Of a stretch of DNA of 64,000 nucleotides, positions 1 through 8,718 are shown in pieces. The notes under the pieces are model-generated. The model was not told the DNA's origin. It saw nothing but the letters and a program-made list of their open reading frames with translations, and searched no databases. Within the stretch, counting starts at the first letter, position 1; each line of letters begins with the position of its first letter. Position numbers and translations under genes: made by a program. This DNA is from Roseomonas haemaphysalidis (GTDB lineage: Bacteria > Pseudomonadota > Alphaproteobacteria > Acetobacterales > Acetobacteraceae), in NCBI RefSeq assembly GCF_017355405.1, contig NZ_CP061180.1, forward strand, positions 45,710 to 109,709, given 5' to 3'.

Positions 1-656
1 ATCAGGTAGCGCAGGCAGCAGACGCGGCGCTCGCGCCGCGCGTCGGCGCCCCGATAGCGCACCGGGCGGTACAACGGGTTGCCGCCGCCGCCGGGCAGCA
101 GGCGGTTGTCCAAGAAGCCTTGCGCCGCCGCCAGCCCGGGGGCCGCCGGCGCCAGCGTCCCGACCTGCCGCACGACGTTCTCGAAGACGTTCCCCGCATT
201 GCTCCACAGCACGCGCGGTGCGATGCCGCCCACCGCCGCCAGCGCGTCGATCAGCGGCGCCAGATGGTGCTCGCGCAGCGTGGCGAAGCGGTCAGCCGCA
301 TCCACGCCACGGCCTGGTCCCGGCAGGCGGAGGGCAATGGTCTGCCCTTCGGGCGCCAGCACGACGCCGACCTCTCGCAGCGCCAGCGGCAGGTCGAGGT
401 CCAGCAGCAGGTTGGCCGCCAGCCCCGGCACCAGCCAAGGCGCGACGTGGTGCTTGAACCACAGCGAGGCACAGGCGCGGCGGTCCGGCGGCATGGCGTA
501 GCGGCGGCCGAAGCGGGCCAGCGCGTCCTCCAGCACGGCGGGCTGCAGCAGTTGGAGGCCGGGCATGGCGTCGCAGGCGGCCTCGGTCGGCAGCAGCGTG
601 GTGGCGTAGCGGGCCAGCGGACCGGTCAGCAGCCGGGCGAGGATCGGCAGGGTCAT
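1..656 (-). CDS. fhuF: FhuF-type siderophore-iron reductase (3' end beyond window)
   Basis: The frame opens with ATG at 656 (MTLPILARLLTGPLARYAT) and runs off the window edge. The last visible residues are RRERRVCCLRYLI, matching the start of the C-terminal FhuF motif Cys-Cys-x10-Cys-x2-Cys, which ligates a [2Fe-2S] cluster; the second Cys pair lies outside. FhuF proteins act at the cytoplasmic face of the inner membrane and reduce ferric iron in imported hydroxamate siderophores. The start overlaps the stop of the permease gene by 4 bases (ATGA), so the two are probably translationally coupled. About 218 residues are visible, against roughly 260 for the family. The family call rests on the CC motif plus the operon context. 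Confidence 0.82.
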   Translation of the reverse strand, partial: MTLPILARLLTGPLARYATTLLPTEAACDAMPGLQLLQPAVLEDALARFGRRYAMPPDRRACASLWFKHHVAPWLVPGLAANLLLDLDLPLALREVGVVLAPEGQTIALRLPGPGRGVDAADRFATLREHHLAPLIDALAAVGGIAPRVLWSNAGNVFENVVRQVGTLAPAAPGLAAAQGFLDNRLLPGGGGNPLYRPVRYRGADARRERRVCCLRYL

Positions 657-2590
657 CGGCGGGCCAGCAACCAGATGACGTAGGCACTGCCCATCAGCGT
701 GGCGACCAGCCCGGCCGGCAGCTGCCAGGGGAAGGCGGCGGTGCGCCCCAGCCAATCCGCCAGCGCTATCACCAGCGCGCCCGCCAGCGCGGCGCCGGCC
801 AGGTGCGGCAGCGGCCGACGAAGCCCCAGCATCCGCGCCAGATGCGGCGCCATCAGCCCGGTGAAGCTCAGCGGCCCGACCAGCAGTGTGGCGGCAGCGG
901 TCAGGCCGGCCGTCAGCAGGAGCAGCGCCAGCCGGGCGCGGCCCAGCGCTAACCCCAGCCCCCGCCCGACCGCGGGACCCAGGGGCAGCAGCGTCAGCCA
1001 ACGCGCCGCCAGCGGGGTGGCCAGCAGCAGGGGCACCGCGACCGCGACAGCCAGCCACGCATCCTTGACGGTCACCGTGTAGGTGGAGCCTGCCAGCCAA
1101 CCCAGCAGCAAGGCCATGCGCGGGTCGCCGCCGGCCAGCAGCAGGACCGTCACCGCGCCGGCCAGCATGGTCAGCGCTACCCCGGCCAACAGCATGTGGT
1201 CTGGCGAGAAGCCGCTGCGGCGACCCAGCAGCAGCAGCACCGCCAGCACGCTCCCAGCCCCCATCGCGGCCAGTCCGGTGAGCAGCAGCCGGTCGGTACT
1301 GCCCAGCAGCAGCACGCCCAGCATCATCGCCAGCCCCGCCCCGGCGGAAACGCCGAGCAGCTCCGGGCTGGCCATCGGGTTACCGGTCAGCCGCTGGATC
1401 AGCACGCCCGCCGCGCCGAGCATGGCGCCGGCGGCGAGCGCCGCCACCAGTCGTGGCGCGCGCCAGGTCAGCAGGGGCTCCAAGGCCGCGCCGCCGGCCC
1501 AGTGCCAGGTGCCGTCGGGCAGCCGCCCCAGGCAGAGCGCCACGCCCACCGCCAGCAGCAGCGCGACCCCCAGCAGGAGCAGCGGCCCGGCCGGACGCGC
1601 CACCTTCGCCAGAGGCACGTCGGCCACCGGCCCGGCCATGCCGCGCGGCATGCGGCGCATGAGCCACAGCAGCAGCGGCGCGCCCAGCAGCGCGGTGACG
1701 CCGCCGGCCGGGATGTCTGGCCCGGCCAGCAGCCGCAGCGCCTGGTCGGTCATCGCCAGCAGGCCGGCCGCAATCAGGCTGCCCCAGAGCATCCGCTGCC
1801 CGGGCGTGCGCGCGCCCGTCACCCGCGCCAGCGCCGGCCCCGCCAGCCCGACGAAGCCGATACCGCCCGCCGTTCCCGCCACGGCCGCCCCCAACAGCAC
1901 GGCGACGCCGAGGCCCAGCGCGCGGATTAACGGCAGCGGCAGGCCAAGGCCGCGCGCCCCGGCCTCGCCCAATTCCAGCAACGCCAGCGGCCGGCGCAGC
2001 AGGGCCGCCAGCACCGCGGCACCCCCCAGCCAGGGCAGCAGCGCCAGCGGCATGGACCAGCTGCCCTGGCCCAGGCCGCCCGCCAGCGTGATCCAGAGGT
2101 CGGACAGCGCCTCGAAGTTCAGCAGCACCAGGGCCCTGTTGCCGGCATCCAGCGCCAGCGAGACCACCAGCCCGGCCAGGATCACCGCCAGCGGCGCGAA
2201 GCCCTGCTGCCGGGACAGCAGCAGCACCAGCAGCATCGCCAGCACGGCGCCGGCCGTGGCGACGAGCGGCTGGCCCAGCGCCAGCCAGCCCGGCGCCCAG
2301 AGCGTCACGGCCGCCAGGGCCAGCCGCGCGCCGGCGAAGATGCCCAGCGTGCCCGGCTCCGCCAGCGGGTTGCGCAGCACCTGCTGGAACAGCGCGCCCG
2401 CCAGCCCCAGCGCGGCGCCGCACAGCAGCCCCATCGCTAGGCGCGGCGCCAGCGCGTGCCACAGCAGGATGCGGTGCAGCGTGTCGCCCTGGGCCAGGGG
2501 GGCGGCCGAGAGCAGGAACAGCAGCAGCGCCGCGCCTATGCTCAGCAGCGCCAGGATCGCGGTCGGCCGGGGCATGTGCCGCTCAGCCAT
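653..2590 (-). CDS. fhuB: Fused FecCD-family siderophore ABC permease (FhuB type)
   Basis: 645 residues, very hydrophobic, consisting of two tandem FecCD/BtuC-type permease halves of about 320 residues each. Each half has the family signature of a Gly/Ala-rich loop near GNPLA (first half, near residue 75) and GNPMASPELLGV (second half, near residue 405), and a late segment of the type GxIxFVGLxxPHLAR. The double length is typical of FhuB, which forms the whole inner-membrane channel for ferric hydroxamates. It overlaps the upstream binding-protein gene by 8 bases and the downstream reductase by 4. No ATPase (FhuC) gene is present between receptor and reductase, so it must lie beyond the window edge or elsewhere. 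Confidence 0.92.
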   Translation of the reverse strand: MAERHMPRPTAILALLSIGAALLLFLLSAAPLAQGDTLHRILLWHALAPRLAMGLLCGAALGLAGALFQQVLRNPLAEPGTLGIFAGARLALAAVTLWAPGWLALGQPLVATAGAVLAMLLVLLLSRQQGFAPLAVILAGLVVSLALDAGNRALVLLNFEALSDLWITLAGGLGQGSWSMPLALLPWLGGAAVLAALLRRPLALLELGEAGARGLGLPLPLIRALGLGVAVLLGAAVAGTAGGIGFVGLAGPALARVTGARTPGQRMLWGSLIAAGLLAMTDQALRLLAGPDIPAGGVTALLGAPLLLWLMRRMPRGMAGPVADVPLAKVARPAGPLLLLGVALLLAVGVALCLGRLPDGTWHWAGGAALEPLLTWRAPRLVAALAAGAMLGAAGVLIQRLTGNPMASPELLGVSAGAGLAMMLGVLLLGSTDRLLLTGLAAMGAGSVLAVLLLLGRRSGFSPDHMLLAGVALTMLAGAVTVLLLAGGDPRMALLLGWLAGSTYTVTVKDAWLAVAVAVPLLLATPLAARWLTLLPLGPAVGRGLGLALGRARLALLLLTAGLTAAATLLVGPLSFTGLMAPHLARMLGLRRPLPHLAGAALAGALVIALADWLGRTAAFPWQLPAGLVATLMGSAYVIWLLARR

Positions 2591-3470
2591 GCGGCGCCCG
2601 CCCGGGCAGCAGCGCCGCCAGCTGAGCCGCGAAGCGGATGGCGGAGAACACGCCGCCGCTCGGATAGATCACCGGCATGGCGAGCACCCGCCCCTCGCGC
2701 ACCGCCGGCAGGGCCTGCCAGAACGGGCTGTCCCGCAGCCGCGCCAGGGCCCGCGCCGTCTCGGCGCCCCGGTCGAAATGCACGATCGTGGCATCGGCCA
2801 TCCCGGCCAATGACTCGATGCCGGTGGAGGCGACGCCGGCGGCGTTGCTGCGCCCGGTCCAGGCGTTGCGCAGGCCCAGCCGCTGCAGCACCGCGCCGAT
2901 CATGCCGTTGGCGCCGAACACCGCCATGTGGCGGCCATCCTCTAGGAAGCGCGCCGCCAGCACCGGCCGCCCGGCCCAGTCCGTGAGTTGCGCCGCCGCG
3001 GCCGCCAAGGCGGGGGGGAGCAGGGCGGCCTGGGCCCGCGCCTCGGCCTCGCGCCCGGTCAATGCGCCGATCCGCGTTAGCAGCGCCTCGGCATGCTCCA
3101 GCGGCTGGCCGTCCGGTGCGAAGGCGGGCAGCCAGGCGACGCGGGCGATCCGCTCTAGGCGCTCGAGTGCCGGCGCCTGCCAGGACGGGGCCAGGATCAG
3201 CTCCGGCTGCAGCGCCTGCAGGAATTCCAGGTGCGGTTCCTGCGGCGGCCCGAGATCCGGCACGCCCGGCGGCACTGGCGGCTGCGCCACCAGCCGCTGG
3301 TAGAGCGGGATGTTGGCCAGGGCCGCCGGCACCACGCCGAGGCTCAGCAGGCACTCGGTCAGCAGCAGGTCGAGCGAGACGACGCGCGGCGCCGGCCCCT
3401 GGATCTGCCCCTGGGCCGATGCCGGCCATGGCCAGGCGGCGGCCAGCATCGTGCGGCGGCGAAGCCTCAC
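2583..3470 (-). CDS. Periplasmic iron-siderophore binding protein (FhuD-like)
   Basis: 295 residues from a GTG at 3470 that overlaps the receptor stop codon by 4 bases (GTGA); this start gives a basic N-terminus (RLRRRTM) followed by a short Ala/Pro-rich segment ending SASAQ-like, consistent with a Sec or Tat signal peptide. The body has the class III binding-protein layout: RVVSLDLLLTECLLSLG near residue 30, a long connecting helix, and ADATIVHFDRG in the C-terminal lobe. FhuD-type proteins collect ferric hydroxamates in the periplasm and hand them to FhuB. The frame is open further upstream, inside the receptor gene, but that extension is antisense-free shadow sequence without a signal peptide. 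Confidence 0.86.
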   Translation of the reverse strand: MRLRRRTMLAAAWPWPASAQGQIQGPAPRVVSLDLLLTECLLSLGVVPAALANIPLYQRLVAQPPVPPGVPDLGPPQEPHLEFLQALQPELILAPSWQAPALERLERIARVAWLPAFAPDGQPLEHAEALLTRIGALTGREAEARAQAALLPPALAAAAAQLTDWAGRPVLAARFLEDGRHMAVFGANGMIGAVLQRLGLRNAWTGRSNAAGVASTGIESLAGMADATIVHFDRGAETARALARLRDSPFWQALPAVREGRVLAMPVIYPSGGVFSAIRFAAQLAALLPGRAPHG

Positions 3471-5887
3471 CAACGGTAGTTCAGCGCGGCGAACCAGGTG
3501 CGTGGCGCGCCGTAGCGGCAGCCAGTCGCGCCCGAGCAGGTGAAGTAGTCCTCGCCCAGGATGTTGTGCGCGTTCAGCGAGACCGAGGCCCCCGGCAGCT
3601 TTGGCAACAGTGTGTCGAGGTCGTAGCGGATCGAGGCATCGACCAGCACGTAATCGGGAACGTCTCTGCTGAATCCTGCAATATTGGTCTCGCCCACGTA
3701 GCGCGCGCCGGCGCCGATCTTCAGGCCGGGCACGCCGATGCCATCCAGCTTGACGTCGCCCCAAAGCGCCACGGTGTTGTAGGGCGTCAGCGAGACACGC
3801 TGGCCCTTCTGGCTGGCCAGCGTGCTTTCGGTGGTACGCGCGTCGGTATAGGCATAGGACGCGACGAAGCCGAAGGGGCCGTATTCGCCCTTCGCTTCCA
3901 GTTCCACGCCCTGCGAGCGGACCTCACCCGCCTGGATCGAGAAGTTGCTGTTCACCGGATCGGCCACCAGCGCGTCGGTCTGCGTCAGCCGGTAGGCGGC
4001 GGCGGAGAAGATCAGGTCGGTGCCCGGCGGCTGGAAGCGCAGCCCGGCCTCGTACTGCGTGCCGCGCGTCGGCGTGAAGGCGGCGCCCAGCCGGTCGGTG
4101 CCGATGTTGGGCGCGAAGGACTGGCTGAAGCTGGCATAGGGCGCGATGCCATTGTCGAACAGGTAGACCAGCCCGGCGCGGCCAGTGAAGGCGCTGTCGT
4201 CCTGGCTGGTCACGGCGTTGGTGTGGAACACCGTGGTGTCGCGCCCGGACCAGTCGTGGCGGCCGCCCAGCGTCAGCACCAGCCGGTCCAGCCGGATCTG
4301 GTCCTGCAGGTAGAGGCCGACCTGGTCGCCCTCGGCGCGACTGCCGGAATCGATGCCGCGGTTGACCAGCGGCCGGCGGCCGTAGACCGGGTTGTAGAGG
4401 TTGATGGAGGGCGTGGTGCCGGAAAGGTAGCGATGCGAGTTGTAGCGGGCGGAGAAGTAGTCGATGCCTGCCAGCAGGGTATGCGACAGCGGCCCGGTCC
4501 GGAACTTGGTCTCCAGCGAATTGTCGGCGGTGAAGCCGGTCGAGGCCTCCTCCCGCTGGCTGAGGCCGCGCGTGACGGTGCCGTTGGCCGCCAGCGCGCC
4601 GAAGGTCAGGTAGTCCCAGTTGCCGGAGGAGGTGAAGTAGCGCGCGCCGCTGCGGAAGGTGACGACATCGTTGAAGCGGTGTTCGAACAGGTAGCCGGCG
4701 GTATAGGCATCGACGTCGAAGCGGTCGAAGCCGGGCTCGCCGTTGAAGTAGCTCCGCGTGATGGTGCGGGCGCGCACCGGCGCGTAGGGCAGGGGGGCGG
4801 CGAACTGCGTCTCGGTATGCTGGTAGCTTGCCAGCAGCGTGAGCGAGGTGTCGTCGTCCGGCTTCCAGGTCAGGGCCGGTGCGATGTACTGCCGGTTGTC
4901 CTCCACGTGGTCCACCCAGTTGTCGGACTTCCGCCACAGGCCGGTGAGGCGGAAGCTCAGCGTGCCATCCTCGGTCAGCCGGCCGCCGTAGTCGGCGGCC
5001 AGGCTGCGGCGGCCGTAGCTGCCGGCGCCCAGGTTCAGCTCGCGCAAGGTTTCCTCAGTCGGGCGCTTGCTGGTGGCGTTGACCAGTCCGCCGGGGCTGA
5101 GCTGACCGTAGAGCACTGAGGCGGCGCCACGCACCACCTCGATCCGCTCCAGCCCGTAGGGTTCCTGTGCCAGCCCGTAGACATTCGGGTTCAGCCGCAG
5201 CCCGTCCCGCAGCACGCCGCTGTAGCCATCCGCGACGTTGAAGCCGCGGATGGTGAAATCGTCCGCCATGCGGCTGAAGGTCGCCGCCTGGGCCGTCAGG
5301 CCCGGGGTATAGGCCAGCGCCTCTGTCACGCTGGCGGAGTCCGTGGCGCGGATCTGGTCGGCGGTGACGATCGAGACCGACTGCGGCGTCTCCAGCAGCG
5401 GCGTATCGGTTTTGGTGCCGGTGCTGCCGATCGTGGCCGAATAGCCCGGCACCGGGCTCCAGCTGCGTAGCGGGCTGGCGGTGACGTTGACCTGAGGCAG
5501 CAGCAGCGCGCCGCCGGAACTGCTGGCCGGTGCGGGCGCCGGCGGCAGGCGGCTGAGCACCACCGTGCGATCGGCGCCGATCCGGCCGGCGAGGCCGGTG
5601 CCGGAGAGCAGCCGTCGCAGGGCGTCCTCCCGCGTCAGGCTGCCGGACACGGCCTGCGAGGTGGCGCCCGACACCATCGCGGCCTCAGCAGTCACCTGCA
5701 ACCCGCTTTGCCGCGCGAAGGCGTTCAGTGCGGCGCCGAGCTGCTGGGCCGGGATGTTGAAGGCGATGCCGGCTGGTCGGCTGGCGGCCGGCTGCGGCTG
5801 CGCGGCGGCGGGGGCAAGCGGCACGAAGGTAGCCAGGGTCGTGCCGACGAGTAACCAGGTGGCGCGGCGGAGGCGATGGGGCATCAT
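3467..5887 (-). CDS. TonB-dependent siderophore receptor with N-terminal STN signalling domain
   Basis: 806 residues. A signal peptide ends at PAAAQ near residue 30. Residues about 40-112 form a secretin/TonB short N-terminal (STN) domain, the part that talks to FecR in the periplasm. A plug domain follows (about 135-285; motifs TPQSVSIVTADQI, FTIRGF and RIEVVRGAASVLYGQ) and then a 22-strand barrel ending in the aromatic residues NYRW. The late pair of cysteines in YFTCSGATGCRYG resembles FhuA/FoxA-type hydroxamate receptors. It transports ferric siderophore across the outer membrane and signals occupancy. Substrate cannot be fixed from sequence; the FhuB/FhuD/FhuF neighbours argue for a hydroxamate. 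It is preceded by a FecI-type promoter candidate and a hairpin. Confidence 0.95.
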   Translation of the reverse strand: MMPHRLRRATWLLVGTTLATFVPLAPAAAQPQPAASRPAGIAFNIPAQQLGAALNAFARQSGLQVTAEAAMVSGATSQAVSGSLTREDALRRLLSGTGLAGRIGADRTVVLSRLPPAPAPASSSGGALLLPQVNVTASPLRSWSPVPGYSATIGSTGTKTDTPLLETPQSVSIVTADQIRATDSASVTEALAYTPGLTAQAATFSRMADDFTIRGFNVADGYSGVLRDGLRLNPNVYGLAQEPYGLERIEVVRGAASVLYGQLSPGGLVNATSKRPTEETLRELNLGAGSYGRRSLAADYGGRLTEDGTLSFRLTGLWRKSDNWVDHVEDNRQYIAPALTWKPDDDTSLTLLASYQHTETQFAAPLPYAPVRARTITRSYFNGEPGFDRFDVDAYTAGYLFEHRFNDVVTFRSGARYFTSSGNWDYLTFGALAANGTVTRGLSQREEASTGFTADNSLETKFRTGPLSHTLLAGIDYFSARYNSHRYLSGTTPSINLYNPVYGRRPLVNRGIDSGSRAEGDQVGLYLQDQIRLDRLVLTLGGRHDWSGRDTTVFHTNAVTSQDDSAFTGRAGLVYLFDNGIAPYASFSQSFAPNIGTDRLGAAFTPTRGTQYEAGLRFQPPGTDLIFSAAAYRLTQTDALVADPVNSNFSIQAGEVRSQGVELEAKGEYGPFGFVASYAYTDARTTESTLASQKGQRVSLTPYNTVALWGDVKLDGIGVPGLKIGAGARYVGETNIAGFSRDVPDYVLVDASIRYDLDTLLPKLPGASVSLNAHNILGEDYFTCSGATGCRYGAPRTWFAALNYRW

Positions 5888-5910
5888 GGAGTCAACCTGC
5901 TTCCTGTCAA

Positions 5911-5929
5911 GCGAATGCGAGGCATTCGC
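5911..5929. promoter_or_regulatory. Perfect 8-bp hairpin in the receptor leader
   Basis: GCGAATGC (5911-5918), a 3-base loop, then GCATTCGC (5922-5929). It lies 24 bases upstream of the receptor start, so it would be in the 5' untranslated RNA if transcription starts near 5935. It could be an operator or an RNA stem. Function is inference. Confidence 0.5.
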
Positions 5930-5941
5930 GTATTGGACAGC

Positions 5942-5967
5942 AGACGAAGAGCGCGGCGGGAACTTTC
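5942..5967 (-). promoter_or_regulatory. Candidate FecI-type sigma promoter of the receptor operon
   Basis: On the minus strand GAAAGTT (5967-5961) is followed after 14 bases by CGTCT (5946-5942), resembling iron-starvation ECF promoters (GAAAT near -35, CGTC near -10). It lies in the short gap between fecR and the receptor, where fecA-type promoters normally sit. The spacing is somewhat short, so this is tentative. Confidence 0.35.
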
Positions 5968-5997
5968 ACATCGCAGAACAAAAACACCGAAAAAAAC

Positions 5998-6981
5998 TTA
6001 GGTGCCCGCCGTGAGGACAAAGACCAATCGGGTCAGCGTCCTGACCCGCCCGCCGGCGGGCTGCACCAGTGCCGCCAGGGCCCGGCCAATGTCACGCAGG
6101 TCGTAGCTGCCGGTGACGCGGCGCGCCGCCAGCGCGGGGTCGCGCAACACGATCCAGCCAGGATGATAGTCCTGCAGCGTCTCCACCACCTCGGCCACCG
6201 TTGTGTCCTCGACGAAGAGCAGTCCGTCGCGCCAGGCGGCGACCTCGGCGGGCGGCAGGCGGCCGCGACGCGCCGCGCCGTCGGCCCGCCGGATCGTCAT
6301 CCGCTCGCCGCCCCCCAGCTCCGCCACCACGGGCGGCGTCGCGGTACTGTAGGCGAGGCGGACGCGGCCATGCTGCACAGCGACATCCAGCTGCGCCTCG
6401 CCCAGCCGCAGGTCGAAGGCGGTGCCGATGACCGTCACCTCCAGCCCCGCGGCGGTGACGATGAAGCGGCGCGCCGTGTCCGGTGTTACCTCGAAGAACG
6501 CCTCGCCACGCAGCAGCACCACGCGGCGGTCGCCGGGGCTGTCATCCGCGGCGATGGCGCTCCGCGGCGCCAGATGCACGGTCGTGCCATCGTCCAGGAC
6601 CAAGCGGCGGGTCTCGGCCGTGCCGGTCGCCTGTTCCCGCCGCCACCAACTGCGGGCGCCGGGCGAGGTGACGGCGAGCAGGGCCGAGGCCGCCACGGCA
6701 GCCCCGCCTAGCACCAGCCGCCGGCGCCGCAGCGGCCGCCTGGCTAGGCCCGGCGGCAGCCCAGGTGCCTCCCACCGTGCCGCGAACGCCGGAGGCACCT
6801 CGCCCAGCAGCGTCCAGGCTTGCTCGGCTCGCTGCCAGGCATCGCGGTTCGCCTGGTCCCGCGCCTGCCATGCGGTCCATTCGGCGCGCAACGCGCCGTC
6901 CTGCGGCGTGGCCTGCAGCCGCAGCAGCCACGCCATGGCCTCCGCCAGCGCGCTATCCCCGGACGCCCGATCCATGCTCAT
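5998..6981 (-). CDS. fecR: FecR-type anti-sigma / sigma regulator
   Basis: 327 residues. The N-terminal cytoplasmic part (1-80) carries the Trp-rich anti-sigma pattern (AMAWLLRLQ, WTAWQ, NRDAWQRAEQAW). A basic stretch RRPLRRRR precedes a single membrane helix (about 93-115). The periplasmic FecR domain (about 130-230) has the typical VRLxDGTxVxLxxxSxI pattern as RRLVLDDGTTVHLAPRSAI. The C-terminal STN-like part matches the region that contacts the receptor. It relays receptor occupancy to the ECF sigma factor. ATG at 6981 is preceded by GGAG; the frame is open further upstream only as an overlap with the sigma gene. It sits between sigma and receptor genes, the standard FecI-FecR-receptor order. 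Confidence 0.93.
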   Translation of the reverse strand: MSMDRASGDSALAEAMAWLLRLQATPQDGALRAEWTAWQARDQANRDAWQRAEQAWTLLGEVPPAFAARWEAPGLPPGLARRPLRRRRLVLGGAAVAASALLAVTSPGARSWWRREQATGTAETRRLVLDDGTTVHLAPRSAIAADDSPGDRRVVLLRGEAFFEVTPDTARRFIVTAAGLEVTVIGTAFDLRLGEAQLDVAVQHGRVRLAYSTATPPVVAELGGGERMTIRRADGAARRGRLPPAEVAAWRDGLLFVEDTTVAEVVETLQDYHPGWIVLRDPALAARRVTGSYDLRDIGRALAALVQPAGGRVRTLTRLVFVLTAGT

Positions 6982-7075
6982 GGCACTCCGCTCTCGGCGG
7001 CGGCCGGGGCGACATGCCCAGGTCGCCCTGTCCTTGCCGCGAAGACGAACCATGGCGCGGCTTTTTTCACGGCGA

Positions 7076-7594
7076 TCACCGGGGCGGCCCACTATGGTCC
7101 AGCGCTGCGGCGATCTGCAGCAGCGCGCCATGCACCAGCCGGTGCGCCGTCGGCACCGAGACACCGAGCCGGGCGGCGACCTCCTGCAGCGTGTAGCCCC
7201 CGAAGCGCTGCATCTCCACCGCGATACGAGCATTATCCGGCAGTGCGGCCAGCACGGCCGCGACGGCCTGCACCTGCTGCTGATGGATGCTGTCCTGTTC
7301 CGGCGTCTGCCGGTCGGCCGGCGCCATCCATGGCACCGGGTCCCGCTGCCACCGCTGCTCAACGCTGCGCCGGCGTGATTGGTCCCAGGCCAGGTTGCGG
7401 ATGACGCGGTACAGATAAGCGAGCGGATTCAGGAAGCCGGGTGCCGGTGCATCCCGCGCCATCGGATCAATCCGTAGAAAGGCGTCCTGCACCAGATCCT
7501 CGGCCTGCACGCGGCTGCCGGTCAACGAGGCCGCGTAGTCGATCAACGCTTTCCGATGCGCTGCGTAGAGCGCCGAGTTGCGGTCTTGCGTCAC
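7076..7594 (-). CDS. fecI: FecI-type ECF RNA polymerase sigma factor
   Basis: 172 residues with sigma region 2 (about 10-80: ALYAAHRKALIDYA, AEDLVQDAFLRI, NPLAYLYRVIRNLAWDQSRRR) and region 4 (about 110-165: LAALPDNARIAVEMQRFGGYTLQEVAARLGVS with a helix-turn-helix, then VHGALLQIAAAL). This is the iron-starvation subgroup that is controlled by FecR and transcribes the downstream TonB receptor. A Fur-like box lies 61 bases upstream, so iron depletion should switch the gene on, with siderophore occupancy as a second signal. Confidence 0.95.
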   Translation of the reverse strand: MTQDRNSALYAAHRKALIDYAASLTGSRVQAEDLVQDAFLRIDPMARDAPAPGFLNPLAYLYRVIRNLAWDQSRRRSVEQRWQRDPVPWMAPADRQTPEQDSIHQQQVQAVAAVLAALPDNARIAVEMQRFGGYTLQEVAARLGVSVPTAHRLVHGALLQIAAALDHSGPPR

Positions 7595-7654
7595 GGCACA
7601 CGAGGTCCACGGAATGGTGCACGGCTATGGCGCCGCACTGAAGCAACATGTACC

Positions 7655-7673
7655 TGAAATGAGAACGATTATC
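7655..7673 (-). promoter_or_regulatory. Fur-like box upstream of the ECF sigma gene
   Basis: The 19 bases TGAAATGAGAACGATTATC match the classical Fur consensus GATAATGATAATCATTATC at 13 positions, including the whole ATTATC arm. It is placed where an iron-dependent repressor of the sigma/FecR operon is expected. Confidence 0.7.
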
Positions 7674-7950
7674 AAATAGGCTAGCTCTCTATTAAATTTG
7701 GGGCCGGGTTCCCCTTAATCGTCGATGAGCAAGCATGTGGCTGCGCGTCATCGCGCATGAAGCTTCGCTTGCAGGGGCTGGACGGTGGGAAGCGTTCATG
7801 GAGGCCATCGGCCGGCCCCACTCATCAAGTGCCATCCTTCAGTGAAGATTCGTCAGTCGTGATCTGACTTTGCCATGAGGAGGCCAGAGACCCAGTCAAC
7901 GGAGGCACGGGTGCGCGGAAAGGATTGTGGCAGATCACCCATCCGGTGCG
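7674..7950. other. Intergenic region, no feature seen
   Basis: Between the Fur-like box and the end of the next minus-strand gene I see no convincing coding frame, repeat or RNA gene. Confidence 0.5.
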
Positions 7951-8244
7951 TCAGTCGAAGGGCGGCACCATGACCGTCATACCGGGCCTTAGCCCCGGGA
8001 GGTGGTCGCGGACTGCCGGGTAGTGCGGCTCGCCGGGACGGTAAGTGAGCCGTGCGTCGCCGATCATCCCTCCTGGCCCCTCAGCACGTAGATCCAGCAC
8101 GATGGTCCCGTCAGGCAGCATCGTCGCGATCCCGATACTCGGCGTCTGGCCGGCCAGCTCGGCCACCAGGCCGGTCGGTTCCGCGGCGGCGCCAGACGCC
8201 AGCACGAAAAGCGCCAGGGGAATGGCGAAAGGGCGGAAGGCCAT
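7951..8244 (-). CDS. Small secreted protein of unknown function
   Basis: 97 residues. An N-terminal signal peptide (MAFRPFAIPLALFVLASGAAA) would be cleaved near residue 21, leaving a soluble domain of about 75 residues rich in Gly, Pro and Leu (MLPDGTIVLDLRAEGPGG, YRPGEPHYPAV). The ATG is preceded by AAGGAG at good spacing, which supports a real gene. The family is not recognised; periplasmic or secreted location is inferred from the signal peptide only. Confidence 0.65.
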   Translation of the reverse strand: MAFRPFAIPLALFVLASGAAAEPTGLVAELAGQTPSIGIATMLPDGTIVLDLRAEGPGGMIGDARLTYRPGEPHYPAVRDHLPGLRPGMTVMVPPFD

Positions 8245-8718
8245 GGTGCTGCTCCTTATCCCTCGGCGTGACGATCAAGGAGGCTTAAGGGGGCCAGAAG
8301 GGCCCGCTCGCACTCGGCATGGTCCAGGACCGGAGATGTGACGTCAACCGACCCTCTCCCGCCAGGACTCCACGACCTCGCCGGAGCGGCATGCCGTCAG
8401 GGACGAGATTCCAGCGGCGGGAGGAGCCTTGACCATATCGTTTCCGTGGCACCGTGCAGGACTGCATCGGTCAGGAGCAGCTGGAAGGGAAACAAAGCCG
8501 ACCGGTGGTTCGCTAGTTGTGCGGCGTGGGATCGACCTCTTCAGGCCACCGTTGGTGCCATGTGATCAGCGTGGGGAGGTGATCCTGGACCGGTCTCCGC
8601 GCAATCATCACGTTTCGGCCAATGCACGTCGTGGGAGCTTGCCGGTTCGCGCGAAGCCAGGGCTTGTTGCCGCGATGGCCACCGGCCATCGACTCTGAAC
8701 CGATGGAAAGCCCAGCTC
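8245..8718. other. Gap with no convincing gene
   Basis: Short open frames occur on both strands (for example 8338-8565 and 8429-8698 plus) but none has a ribosome binding site, recognisable motif or normal composition. Nothing else is seen. Confidence 0.5.

Noticed and set aside
1083..2813. 576-codon plus-strand frame, Ser/Ala/Pro-rich
   Set aside because: Antisense shadow of the FhuB-type permease gene, produced by high GC; low-complexity composition.
3062..5119. 685-codon plus-strand frame
   Set aside because: Antisense to the TonB-dependent receptor and binding-protein genes; no recognisable domain.
6982..7362. N-terminal extension of FecR by about 127 residues
   Set aside because: The extension runs through the fecR-fecI gap and overlaps the sigma-factor gene in another frame; ATG 6981 with GGAG gives the normal FecR length.
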